NCBI GenBank assembly: GCA_016213105.1
Contig: JACRBN010000001.1
Location: 62,001 to 126,000 of the forward strand
Direction: 5' to 3'
DNA length: 64,000 nt
Origin: Chloroflexota bacterium
GTDB lineage: Bacteria; Chloroflexota; Anaerolineae; Anaerolineales; Villigracilaceae
Shown here piece after piece: positions 16,099 through 23,367 of the stretch (position 1 is its first letter; the number at the start of each line of letters is the position of its first letter). Below the pieces are notes generated by a model. That model did no database searches. It saw nothing but the letters and a program-made list of their open reading frames with translations, and was not told the DNA's origin. The translations under genes and the position numbers were made by a program.

Positions 16099-16765
16099 CG
16101 CAGCCCAATTCTCCCGCATTCAACTTTCCCTGCCCATCCTGCAAGGCGCGGATCCGCAACTGGCGCGCGAGTTCCAACAAGCGGCCTTTCTGGCGCGCGT
16201 GCCCGTGGGACATGACGTCTTCATCGAAGGCGACCGCGTGGATGCCATCGCGCTGTTGATCTCGGGCGTGGTGCGCGTGTATAAAATCGGCGAGACGGGA
16301 CGCGAGATCACGCTCTACCGCTTCGGGCTGGGCGAGAGTTGCATCCTGACCGCCAACGCCATCCTCAGCCGCCAGTCCTTCCCTGCCATCGCCACCGTGG
16401 AGCAGGAAGCCGAGGCGGTCATGATCCCCGCGGACGCCTTCCGCGACTGGGTCAGGCGTTATGACGCCTGGCGTGAATTCGTCTTCGACCTGCTCTCGCA
16501 GCGGCTGGCCAGCGTCATGTCCATCGTGGACGAGGTCGCCTTCCGCCGCATGGATGTCCGCGTGGCGGCGCTGCTGCTGAAGCGGGGGCAACGCGGCAAC
16601 CCGATCAAGGTCACGCACCAGGAGATCGCCGCCGAGTTGGGCAGTTCGCGCGAGGTCATCAGTCGCCTGCTGGAGGATTTCAGCGAACGCGGCTGGGTCA
16701 GTGTGCGGCGCGGCGAGGTGGAGGTGCTGGATGCGGAGGGGTTGGAGGAACGGATGAAGGTGTAA
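16091..16765 (+). CDS. Crp/Fnr family transcriptional regulator
   Basis: 224 aa. An N-terminal cyclic-nucleotide-binding-type beta roll (residues ~15-125, with FIEGDRVDAIALLISGVVRVYK), a long dimer helix, and a C-terminal winged helix with THQEIAAELGSSREVISRLLEDF. The recognition helix has the E-x-x-S-R spacing of FNR-like proteins. Only one Cys is visible, so it lacks an FNR-type iron-sulphur cluster; the signal is unknown. A palindrome of the Crp/Fnr class lies 54 bp downstream, before the DUF2892 gene. Starts at the ATG at 16091 inside the previous gene. Confidence 0.9.
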   Translation: MLDAAQFSRIQLSLPILQGADPQLAREFQQAAFLARVPVGHDVFIEGDRVDAIALLISGVVRVYKIGETGREITLYRFGLGESCILTANAILSRQSFPAIATVEQEAEAVMIPADAFRDWVRRYDAWREFVFDLLSQRLASVMSIVDEVAFRRMDVRVAALLLKRGQRGNPIKVTHQEIAAELGSSREVISRLLEDFSERGWVSVRRGEVEVLDAEGLEERMKV

Positions 16766-16804
16766 TGTCGTTGCTTCGTCGCTCACTTCGTTCGCTCCTC
16801 ACAA
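16766..16804. repeat. Partial GTCATTGCGAG-family repeat, copy 3
   Basis: GTCGTTGCTTCGTCGCTCACTTCGTTCGC-type sequence; a shortened relative of the repeats at 923, 10778 and 19417. Confidence 0.5.
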
Positions 16805-16818
16805 CAGCATGAAAGAAG

Positions 16819-16860
16819 TGTGACTTTGTCACATACAATGGGGGGATAAGCCCGTATAAT
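16819..16860 (+). promoter_or_regulatory. Crp/Fnr-type operator and -10 of the DUF2892 gene
   Basis: TGTGAC-TTT-GTCACA (16819-16833) is a perfect inverted repeat; TATAAT follows at 16855-16860. A start near 16867 puts the operator centre (16826) at about -41, the class II activator position. The half-site spacing is one base shorter than the two related sites in the cytochrome island. Confidence 0.7.
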
Positions 16861-16900
16861 GAAGTCATCCATTCAACCTATCGCCTCAAGGAGATTTGCT

Positions 16901-17101
16901 ATGAAACCCAACATGGGAAACATCGACCGCATCATCCGCATCATCGTCGCCGTGCTGTTTGCCGCCCTGTATTTCGGCGGCGTTGTGCCGGGCACGCTCG
17001 GCATCGTGCTGCTCGTCCTCGCCGTGGTATTCGCGCTGACCTCCGCCGTGTCCTTCTGCCCGTTGTACCTGCCCTTCAAGATCAACACCGGCAAGAAATA
17101 A
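16901..17101 (+). CDS. DUF2892 (YgaP-type transmembrane) protein
   Basis: 66 aa. Typical DUF2892 pattern: MKPNMGNIDRIIRIIVAVLF, a two-helix hairpin, then SFCPLYLPFKINT with the conserved Cys-Pro. In related proteins this module anchors sulphur-transfer or stress proteins in the membrane. AAGGAG lies 7 nt before the ATG at 16901; an in-frame ATG at 16859 overlaps the -10 and is rejected. Preceded by a Crp/Fnr-class operator, so it is probably a target of the adjacent regulator. Confidence 0.9.
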   Translation: MKPNMGNIDRIIRIIVAVLFAALYFGGVVPGTLGIVLLVLAVVFALTSAVSFCPLYLPFKINTGKK

Positions 17102-17108
17102 GTCCCGC

Positions 17109-17209
17109 CCGTATAGCTGGCGGATTGAAAATCCGCCAGGAGCATAGGGCAGATTATGTATCCGCTGGGAGTACACACCCGAAAGCGCACAGAGAGTTTC
17201 TCTGTGCGC
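17109..17209. repeat. Hairpin-rich gap before the kdpD-like gene
   Basis: TGGCGGATTG-aaa-ATCCGCCA (about 17115-17132) belongs to the small GGATT palindrome family. A perfect 11-bp hairpin GCGCACAGAGA (17185-17195) / TCTCTGTGCGC (17199-17209) follows and may terminate the DUF2892 transcript. Confidence 0.55.
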
Positions 17210-17255
17210 TCTGTGTTCTCCGTAGTGGGGGGCCCTCCCGGGTCGGGGCAGGCAG

Positions 17256-17261
17256 TATAAT
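17256..17261 (+). promoter_or_regulatory. TATAAT -10 element for a leaderless kdpD-like mRNA
   Basis: TATAAT at 17256-17261, then CCTGCGT and the ATG at 17269. Same 7-nt distance as three other genes in the window; no Shine-Dalgarno. Confidence 0.55.
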
Positions 17262-17268
17262 CCTGCGT

Positions 17269-18723
17269 ATGCGTCCGTCCCATTTTTACACCCACAGTTT
17301 GCGTTATGCGCTGACCGTGCTCCTGATCGGCGTCATCACGGCCATCTTTTTCACCATGCGGGAGGTCATCGACACCTCGATCATCGCCTTGATTTTCCTG
17401 CTGCCCGTCGGCCTCGTCACCTTATTGTGGGGATTGCGGCCAGGCGTCACCGCCGCCATCCTGGCTTTTTTCGCGATCAACTTCTTCCTGGTCGAGCCGT
17501 ATTACAGGCTGGCCGTGCACCAGCCCAGCGACCTGGTGGTGCTGATGGTCTTCCTGATCGTGGCTGTGGTCATTAGTCAACTGGTGGGACGCGCCCAGGC
17601 GGGCACCATCGCCGCCACCGCCCGCGAACGGGAGGCCACCCAGCTCTACGAACTGAGCACCGCGCTGACGGGTCTGCACAACGACCAGGCCATCGCGGGC
17701 ATCCTGGCGCGCCAGGTGCAGGATGTCTCGCAGGGCGAATACGTGGAAATCCGCATCACGGGCGCGGAGCCGTTCTCCCAGCGCCTGCCTGAAACCCAAG
17801 CCCCCATCCGCCCGCCCGAGTTGAGCGTGCCCATCCAGGCGGCGCGCGGCGTGCTCGGCGAGATTCGGCTGTGGAAAGCGGAACCAGCCATCCCGTCCAG
17901 TGAAAAGCGCCTGCTGCAGACCTTTGCCAGCCAGGGCGCGCTGGCGCTCGAACGGGCGCGCCTGGCCCAGGCGGAGTCCCGCGCCAGGGTGCTGGAGGAA
18001 AGCGACCGCCTGAAATCCATCCTGCTATCCTCGGTTTCGCACGAGCTGCGCACGCCGCTTTCGACCATCAAGGCGGCCGCCTCCAGCCTGCGCAGGAACG
18101 AGGTCAGTTGGGACTCCCTGGCCCGCGTCGAGTTGATCGGCGCCATCGACGATGAGGCCGACCACCTGAACATGCTGGTCGGCAACCTGCTCGACATGTC
18201 GCGCATCGAGTCGGGCGCGCTCAAGCCCAAGCGCGAGTGGAACATCCTGCCCGAGATCGTGGGGGGCGTGCTGGTGCGCATGCGGCATGCCGCCGAGGAA
18301 CATCAACTGGAAGTGGACGTACACGAGAGCCTGCCGCTCGTGCCCGTGGATTTCGTCCAGATGGAACAGGTCTTCACCAACCTGATCAGCAACAGTTTGA
18401 AATATGCGCCCGCAAAATCTGTCATCCACATTCGCGCGGCGGTCGAGGGCGAGGCGGTGCATGTGCGGGTCAGCAACCAGGGGCCGCAGATCCCGCCCGA
18501 GCACCTGGAGCGCATCTTCGACAAGTTTTATCGCATCACCGCCGCCGACCGCGTGACGGGCACGGGGCTGGGCCTGTCCATTTGCAAGGGCATCATCGAG
18601 GCGCACGGCGGGCGCATCTGGGCCGAGAACGTGCGCGACGGGCTGGCCTTCAACTTCACCCTGCCGCTCACCTGGGAGGGCGCGCCGCCCCCACAACTCC
18701 CGCCCGACACGGAGGACGCATGA
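17269..18723 (+). CDS. KdpD-like sensor histidine kinase lacking the N-terminal KdpD/USP domains
   Basis: 484 aa. Residues ~10-105 form the four-helix DUF4118 membrane domain of KdpD (ALIFLLPVGLVTLLWGLRPGV, FFAINFFLVEPYYRLAVHQPSDLVVL), then a short linker helix and GAF-like domain (~135-240), HisKA with phosphoacceptor His in SVSHELRTPLSTIKAAASSL, and an HATPase with NLISNSLKYAP, DKFYRI and GTGLGLSICKGIIEAHGG. True KdpD also has an N-terminal P-loop domain and USP domain; both are absent here, but a USP-like protein is encoded two genes on. Stop overlaps the next ATG (ATGA). Likely senses potassium or turgor. Confidence 0.9.
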   Translation: MRPSHFYTHSLRYALTVLLIGVITAIFFTMREVIDTSIIALIFLLPVGLVTLLWGLRPGVTAAILAFFAINFFLVEPYYRLAVHQPSDLVVLMVFLIVAVVISQLVGRAQAGTIAATAREREATQLYELSTALTGLHNDQAIAGILARQVQDVSQGEYVEIRITGAEPFSQRLPETQAPIRPPELSVPIQAARGVLGEIRLWKAEPAIPSSEKRLLQTFASQGALALERARLAQAESRARVLEESDRLKSILLSSVSHELRTPLSTIKAAASSLRRNEVSWDSLARVELIGAIDDEADHLNMLVGNLLDMSRIESGALKPKREWNILPEIVGGVLVRMRHAAEEHQLEVDVHESLPLVPVDFVQMEQVFTNLISNSLKYAPAKSVIHIRAAVEGEAVHVRVSNQGPQIPPEHLERIFDKFYRITAADRVTGTGLGLSICKGIIEAHGGRIWAENVRDGLAFNFTLPLTWEGAPPPQLPPDTEDA

Positions 18724-19415
18724 GTCCCGCCCCGCACATCCTGGTCATCGACGACGAGCCGCAGATCCTGCGCGCCCTGCGCACCATCCTGACCGAAAAG
18801 GAATTCAAGGTGACGACCGCCAGCCGCGGCGAGGAGGGCCTGACCCTGGCCGCCGCCAACGAGCCCGACATCGTGATTCTCGACCTGGGTCTGCCCGACA
18901 TGGATGGTGTGGAAGTCTGTGCCCGCCTGCGCGAGTGGACGCAATGCCCGATCATCATCCTCTCGGTGCGCGACAGCGAACGCGACAAGGTGGCCGCCCT
19001 CGACAAGGGCGCGGACGATTACCTGACCAAGCCCTTCGGCATCGAGGAATTGCTGGCGCGCGTGCGCGTGGCCCTGCGCCACTCCTCGGGCAGGCAGGGC
19101 ACGCAGAGCAAACTGGTCAGGGCGGGCGACCTGACCATCGACCTGGCCTGGCACCTCATCAAGCGCGGCGAGGAGGAGATCAAGCTGACGGGCACCGAGT
19201 ACAAGCTGCTGGCCTACCTGGCCGCCAACCACGGACGCGTGCTCACCCATCAGAGCATCCTCACCCACGTCTGGGGTCCCGCCGACGCCGACCACACCGA
19301 ATACCTGCGCGTCTACATGCGCCAACTGCGCAAGAAGCTCGAAGCCGACCCCGAACGCCCGCAATTCATCCTCACCGAGCCTGGGATCGGGTATCGGTTT
19401 ATTGCGGATGAGTAA
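18720..19415 (+). CDS. OmpR/PhoB-family response regulator, KdpE-like
   Basis: 231 aa. Receiver domain with acidic pocket DDE at 11-13, phosphoacceptor Asp55 in ILDLGLPDMDG and Lys104 in LTKPFG; C-terminal winged helix with KLTGTEYKLLAYLAANHGRVLTH and the KdpE-like HVWG...EYLRVYMRQLRKKLE. Partner of the upstream KdpD-like kinase, with a 4-nt overlap. The obvious targets are the downstream permease and pump genes; classical kdpFABC is not in the window. Confidence 0.92.
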   Translation: MSPAPHILVIDDEPQILRALRTILTEKEFKVTTASRGEEGLTLAAANEPDIVILDLGLPDMDGVEVCARLREWTQCPIIILSVRDSERDKVAALDKGADDYLTKPFGIEELLARVRVALRHSSGRQGTQSKLVRAGDLTIDLAWHLIKRGEEEIKLTGTEYKLLAYLAANHGRVLTHQSILTHVWGPADADHTEYLRVYMRQLRKKLEADPERPQFILTEPGIGYRFIADE

Positions 19416-19416
19416 T

Positions 19417-19509
19417 GTCATTGCCAGGAGGCCACAGGCCAACGAAGCAATCTCATAATTGTAAGCAGGAGATTGGTTCGGGCGGAAAGACACCGCCCTC
19501 GCAATGACG
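19417..19509. repeat. Dispersed palindromic repeat, GTCATTGCGAG family, copy 4
   Basis: GTCATTGCCAGGAGGCC at the left end and CCCTCGCAATGAC at the right end, with inner GAAGCAATCTC / GAGATTGGTTC. Directly follows the kdpE-like stop. Confidence 0.8.
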
Positions 19510-19526
19510 AGACCCCAACCTTACAG

Positions 19527-19549
19527 CGCCCTTGCAAAAGGGCGTTTTT
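19527..19549 (+). terminator. Rho-independent terminator after the kdpDE-like pair
   Basis: CGCCCTT-gcaa-AAGGGCG followed by TTTTTA. Confidence 0.85.
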
Positions 19550-19630
19550 ATTTGTCCTTTACATGACTGCCCGAAATTTTTGTCACCGTTTTATGCGCGG
19601 GGGATAGGATTATCTTATCTGCGAGGTGAT

Positions 19631-20257
19631 ATGAACAAACTAGACGCCCGTCCCCTGGTCCGCTCCTTTTCCGTCCCCCCCGACGCCGGGCCCGTCCGCC
19701 GTTTAATCGTCCTGGTGCCCGACCCCGAAGCGGACATCGCCAACGCCGCCCAGCGCGTCTGGGATTTAGCCAACACCATGGGCTGCGGCATCCAACTCCT
19801 CGGTCTGTGCGGGGATGAGACCCAGGAACCCAGCCTGCGCAGGCAGATGGTCACCCTGTCGGCCATGCTGACGCCCATCGCCGTCGAATCGCGTATCGAG
19901 TTCGGCCGGGACTGGCTGGAGGTCATCCGCCACAACTGGCAGGCGGGGGACGTCATCGCCTGCTTTGCAGGCCAACCTTCGGGCCTTGCAAACAGGCCCC
20001 TGAGCCAACTGCTCGCCTCGAGCCTGAACGCCACCGTCCACGTGCTGGACGGCCTGTCTCCCGAAGTCGCGCCCCGTCCCAACTGGCTTTCCTCCCTGCT
20101 GGTGTGGACAGGTTCCCTCGGGATTCTGGCATTTTTCTTCTGGCTGCAAGTCAGGCTGACCGACCTGCCCGGAGATTGGGCCCACACTGCCCTTCTGTAC
20201 CTGAGCATCCTGATCGAGATCGCATTGCTCTGGGGCTGGAACTCCCTGTTCGGTTAA
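19631..20257 (+). CDS. USP-like domain protein with C-terminal membrane helices
   Basis: 208 aa. Residues ~25-145 resemble a UspA-type alpha/beta domain (VRRLIVLVPDPEADIANAAQRVWDLA, then DWLEVIRHNWQAGDVIACFAGQ, LNATVHVLDGLSP); two transmembrane helices follow at ~160-178 and ~187-205. GAGGTG lies just before the ATG at 19631. Because the nearby KdpD-like kinase lacks the USP domain of classical KdpD, this protein may supply that sensory function separately. Assignment is moderate; sequence conservation of USP motifs is weak. Confidence 0.6.
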   Translation: MNKLDARPLVRSFSVPPDAGPVRRLIVLVPDPEADIANAAQRVWDLANTMGCGIQLLGLCGDETQEPSLRRQMVTLSAMLTPIAVESRIEFGRDWLEVIRHNWQAGDVIACFAGQPSGLANRPLSQLLASSLNATVHVLDGLSPEVAPRPNWLSSLLVWTGSLGILAFFFWLQVRLTDLPGDWAHTALLYLSILIEIALLWGWNSLFG

Positions 20258-20270
20258 ACCACCTGCGGAG

Positions 20271-20288
20271 TGCGGACTTGAGTCCGCA
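20271..20288. repeat. Perfect 18-bp hairpin in a short gap
   Basis: TGCGGACT-tg-AGTCCGCA between the USP-like gene and the next ORF; no U-tract. Confidence 0.6.
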
Positions 20289-20323
20289 TTCCGAATCTCA
20301 AAAAGTTTTTTCATAAGGTCAAC

Positions 20324-21433
20324 ATGCTAGAGACAAATCCAAAAAATATATCCGACCGGCTGTCAGAGGAATACGAACGCCAGCAGGCGTTGTTTTCCGC
20401 CCAGCCCGCCATCGTGCAGCGCTTTCTCGAAACCCAGGGGAAGCAGATCGCGCAGGCCGTCGTGGATGGCGATGCGCAGGTGGGCTTCTCTCTGCCCGAC
20501 CGCGTCATCTGCACCCTCGAGAACGTTGCCCAGCCCGCGCTGGTGACCATCCCGCAAAACCAGCGGGCGCACTCGGCGGGCAGTTTCCTCAACCGCTTCC
20601 GAAAACTGGAACTGTACAAGGAATTACGCCACGCCTTTGCCGAACTGGAGCAGTCGCCTGACCGCGCCGTTTCAGTGGCGGCGGGATTGCTGCGCCACGC
20701 CACGGTCATGCACATGGTCACCCAGATGCTGCCAGCGGGACGCACCGTCATCTACAAACCCGCCGAGGAGGATGAAACCATCCCGTCCGTCCCCGAGGCC
20801 GACGACTTCGAACCCGAATCCGCGATCACGGCCGCCACGGACGCGATTGCCGAGGAAGGCAGGGCCGATGACGGCCGCGGCGACCTGCTCGTGCCGTTCG
20901 TGCCCTACGCCCGCAGGTTCTTCCTGCCGCAATGGGTGGCCTTCGGCGAGCACGGGGAACTGCTGGCCAAGTCCGTGGATGAGGCCAAGGCACACGTCAA
21001 ATCCATGCAGCGCTTCATGGAGGTGCTGTTCCTGGCGGTGGCCCTGGCCCCCTACATCTCCACCGACGAGGAATATGCCAAGAAACGCTACGGCATGTTG
21101 GGGCAGCTCGTCAACCAGGGACGCGCGCTGGCGATCTTCCAGGTGCGGGAGATCATCGCCCGCATCAAGGAACGCGCCGAGGCGGGCAGCCTGAACCGCG
21201 GCCTGCGCCTGAGCCTGCCCTACTTCGACGACCAGGACTTGAAGATCGACATCTCGAACTTCGAGGTCATCCCGTCGGGACGCATCATGTTCGTGCCCGC
21301 CTTCGTGGTACGCGCGGTTCGGCAGGAGGAAGTCAAGGTCAGCCAGGACACGCGCTACAACCCATCCACCCGCAACCATCTGCTCGGTCTGCTCGACCTG
21401 CTCGAGCAGGCTTTCGAAACTGAAAACCAATAG
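20324..21433 (+). CDS. Conserved-context soluble protein of unknown function
   Basis: 369 aa, no transmembrane helix or signal peptide, no motif recognised. Acidic stretch around residues 145-185. N-terminal half is helical (DRLSEEYERQQALFSAQPAIVQRFL); C-terminal part contains RLSLPYFDDQDLKIDISNFEVIPSGRIMFVPAFVVRAVRQEE, which suggests a beta-rich domain. Sits 8 nt upstream of the KimA-like permease gene, so it is probably co-expressed and may regulate or bind the transporter. AAGGTCAAC precedes the ATG. Confidence 0.6.
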   Translation: MLETNPKNISDRLSEEYERQQALFSAQPAIVQRFLETQGKQIAQAVVDGDAQVGFSLPDRVICTLENVAQPALVTIPQNQRAHSAGSFLNRFRKLELYKELRHAFAELEQSPDRAVSVAAGLLRHATVMHMVTQMLPAGRTVIYKPAEEDETIPSVPEADDFEPESAITAATDAIAEEGRADDGRGDLLVPFVPYARRFFLPQWVAFGEHGELLAKSVDEAKAHVKSMQRFMEVLFLAVALAPYISTDEEYAKKRYGMLGQLVNQGRALAIFQVREIIARIKERAEAGSLNRGLRLSLPYFDDQDLKIDISNFEVIPSGRIMFVPAFVVRAVRQEEVKVSQDTRYNPSTRNHLLGLLDLLEQAFETENQ

Positions 21434-21441
21434 GCCCAGGT

Positions 21442-23274
21442 ATGTTTTTCTCCATCGCTCTTTTGATCGTGATCGTCGTCATTTCGTTCCGTCTATCCCC
21501 GCGCGAACGCGAAACGGATGCGCACGTGCATGGCGCCGGGCAGATCGGCCTGCTGGCCGCGCTGGCCCTTTTCGGTGTGGATTACTTCACATCCTACTTT
21601 TACGCCACGGGTGAGATGATGAGCGCCCTGCATCCGTATGGATTGCAAAAATACGCCTTCATCGCCGTGGTGGTCATTGCGTTCGCCAACATCGTGTTTG
21701 GCGCGCTGTACATGTACTCGCTCGGAATTTTCAATGAAGGCGGCGGATCGTATACAGCAGCCATGCGCTACCTCGCTCCAGGCCTGAGCCTGGTGGTGGC
21801 CGTGGTCCTGATCCAGGACTACATCTTCACCATCGTGGTTTCGACCCTCTCGGGTGTGGACCAGCTGCTCTCGATTACCAATTCGTACAACGCTGTCTGG
21901 ATCATCCGCTTTGCGCTGGGCGCTGGCATGGCGGGCATTACCTGGTGGCTGACCATCCGCGGACGCGGCGAATCGTCGCGCGTGGTTTTCAGTCTGCTGG
22001 GTATCTTCGGTTTCCTGACCATCGTGTTGGCCATCGGTCTGTTCATTGCAAAAGGCAGGGGCGTCGCGCCGGCGCCTTTTACAGAACAGGCCATCACACC
22101 CTCTTTCTGGCAGGCGGCCTATCACATGCTGACCGCGTCCATGAAGGGCCTGGTGGCGCTCTCGGGGCTGGAGGCCATGTCCAACGGCATCCAGTTCGTC
22201 ATCCATGAAGATTTTGCCCTGGTGAAGTGGGGCAAAAAACACATGAAGAAGCTCAACGGCTTGTGGAACTTCTACAGCGGCAAATCGGGCATCGGCCGCA
22301 TGGTGCAGACTTCCTTCCTGTTCTACGGCGGTTTCACCACGGCCTTCCTGGCGTATTTCGCCTTCCACTTCAACGTCTTCGATGGCACGCTGGGACGTTC
22401 GCTGGTCGGCAATCTGGCCTATATCGGCTTTGGCCAGATTCCCGGCGGCACCATCCTGTATTGGGTCTACCAGATCCTGGCTGTCGCACTACTGGCCGCC
22501 GCCTCGATGACCGCCTTCCAGGATTTGCAGGCCACCGCCTGGCGTGACGTGGCCATCGGCGAAATTCCCGAAATCGTTGTGTATCGCAACCCGCAAGGCA
22601 CCTTCACCCGCTCGGTCACGGCTGGCTTCATCGTGGCCGTGGTCATCCAACTGCTGGTGAAAGGAAATACCAGCGCGGCGGTCCCCTATTATGGCATCGG
22701 CGTGTTCATGCCGATCATGGTCATGGGCTTTGCCATCCGCAAGCACATCCTGCACACAACAACCGGCGCTGCGCGCTTCTGGGGCAGTTTGGGGGCGGGC
22801 TTTGCAGCAATTCTCTCGGGCATTGTTTTCATCGGCCAGATCGTGGGCAAGTGGAGCGAAGGCGGCTGGGTGGTGTTGATCACCTTCAGCCTGCTGGTAC
22901 TGGCCGCCAATGCCTTGCTGATCTCGCCCATCGGCTATCGCGACCCCAAGACCATCCACCGCATCGTGCGTGAAAAGGCGCGCGTGCAAGGCTCGATGGC
23001 ATCCATCGTCGAGTGGCAGTCGCTGCGCATGCAGGAATACCGCTACGACCTGCGCGAGCGCGTGTTGGTGACCGTAACCCATTTCTTTGAATTGTTCGGC
23101 GTGCGCCGCCCCATGCGATTTGAACCCACACCCGTGGCCGCAGGCGACTACGACCATGCCCTGCACTCCGACCATCCCGAAGCGCCCTCCCTGCTCGAGC
23201 AGTACCTCGATCATCCCGAACCCAAACTGGGCGGCGCGCCAAAGGAAACCGTCCCTGCCGAGAAGGATTCCTGA
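21442..23274 (+). CDS. APC-superfamily permease, KimA-like potassium importer candidate
   Basis: 610 aa, close to B. subtilis KimA in length. About 12 transmembrane helices in residues ~25-500, then a soluble tail. Segments that align by eye with KimA: GGGSYTAAMRYL (KimA GGGAYIVSKENL), VLIQDYIFTIVVSTLSGVDQL (VDYILTVAVSISAGTDAI), ALSGLEAMSNGI (ALTGVEAISNAI), VPYYGIGVFMPIMVMGFAI (IPLYAVGVFIPFTLSQTGM). Context with TrkA proteins and a KdpDE-like system supports K+ uptake; an amino-acid substrate is not excluded. Unlike KimA the N-terminus carries GVDYFTSYFYATGEMM in place of SSDALSSVAYGTEQI. Confidence 0.8.
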   Translation: MFFSIALLIVIVVISFRLSPRERETDAHVHGAGQIGLLAALALFGVDYFTSYFYATGEMMSALHPYGLQKYAFIAVVVIAFANIVFGALYMYSLGIFNEGGGSYTAAMRYLAPGLSLVVAVVLIQDYIFTIVVSTLSGVDQLLSITNSYNAVWIIRFALGAGMAGITWWLTIRGRGESSRVVFSLLGIFGFLTIVLAIGLFIAKGRGVAPAPFTEQAITPSFWQAAYHMLTASMKGLVALSGLEAMSNGIQFVIHEDFALVKWGKKHMKKLNGLWNFYSGKSGIGRMVQTSFLFYGGFTTAFLAYFAFHFNVFDGTLGRSLVGNLAYIGFGQIPGGTILYWVYQILAVALLAAASMTAFQDLQATAWRDVAIGEIPEIVVYRNPQGTFTRSVTAGFIVAVVIQLLVKGNTSAAVPYYGIGVFMPIMVMGFAIRKHILHTTTGAARFWGSLGAGFAAILSGIVFIGQIVGKWSEGGWVVLITFSLLVLAANALLISPIGYRDPKTIHRIVREKARVQGSMASIVEWQSLRMQEYRYDLRERVLVTVTHFFELFGVRRPMRFEPTPVAAGDYDHALHSDHPEAPSLLEQYLDHPEPKLGGAPKETVPAEKDS

Positions 23275-23281
23275 CCCCCAA

Positions 23282-23324
23282 CCCGTCGGAGTGAAGCGGC
23301 CAAAAACCACTTCACTCCGACGGG
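23282..23324. repeat. 15-bp perfect stem between permease and ATPase genes
   Basis: CCCGTCGGAGTGAAG (23282-23296) pairs with CTTCACTCCGACGGG (23310-23324). No U-run follows, so it may be a REP-type element or an mRNA processing/stability site. Confidence 0.65.
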
Positions 23325-23367
23325 CTGCCTTCTGCCCTCTACCCAACCACTCTCTTTTCCCTTCCTG

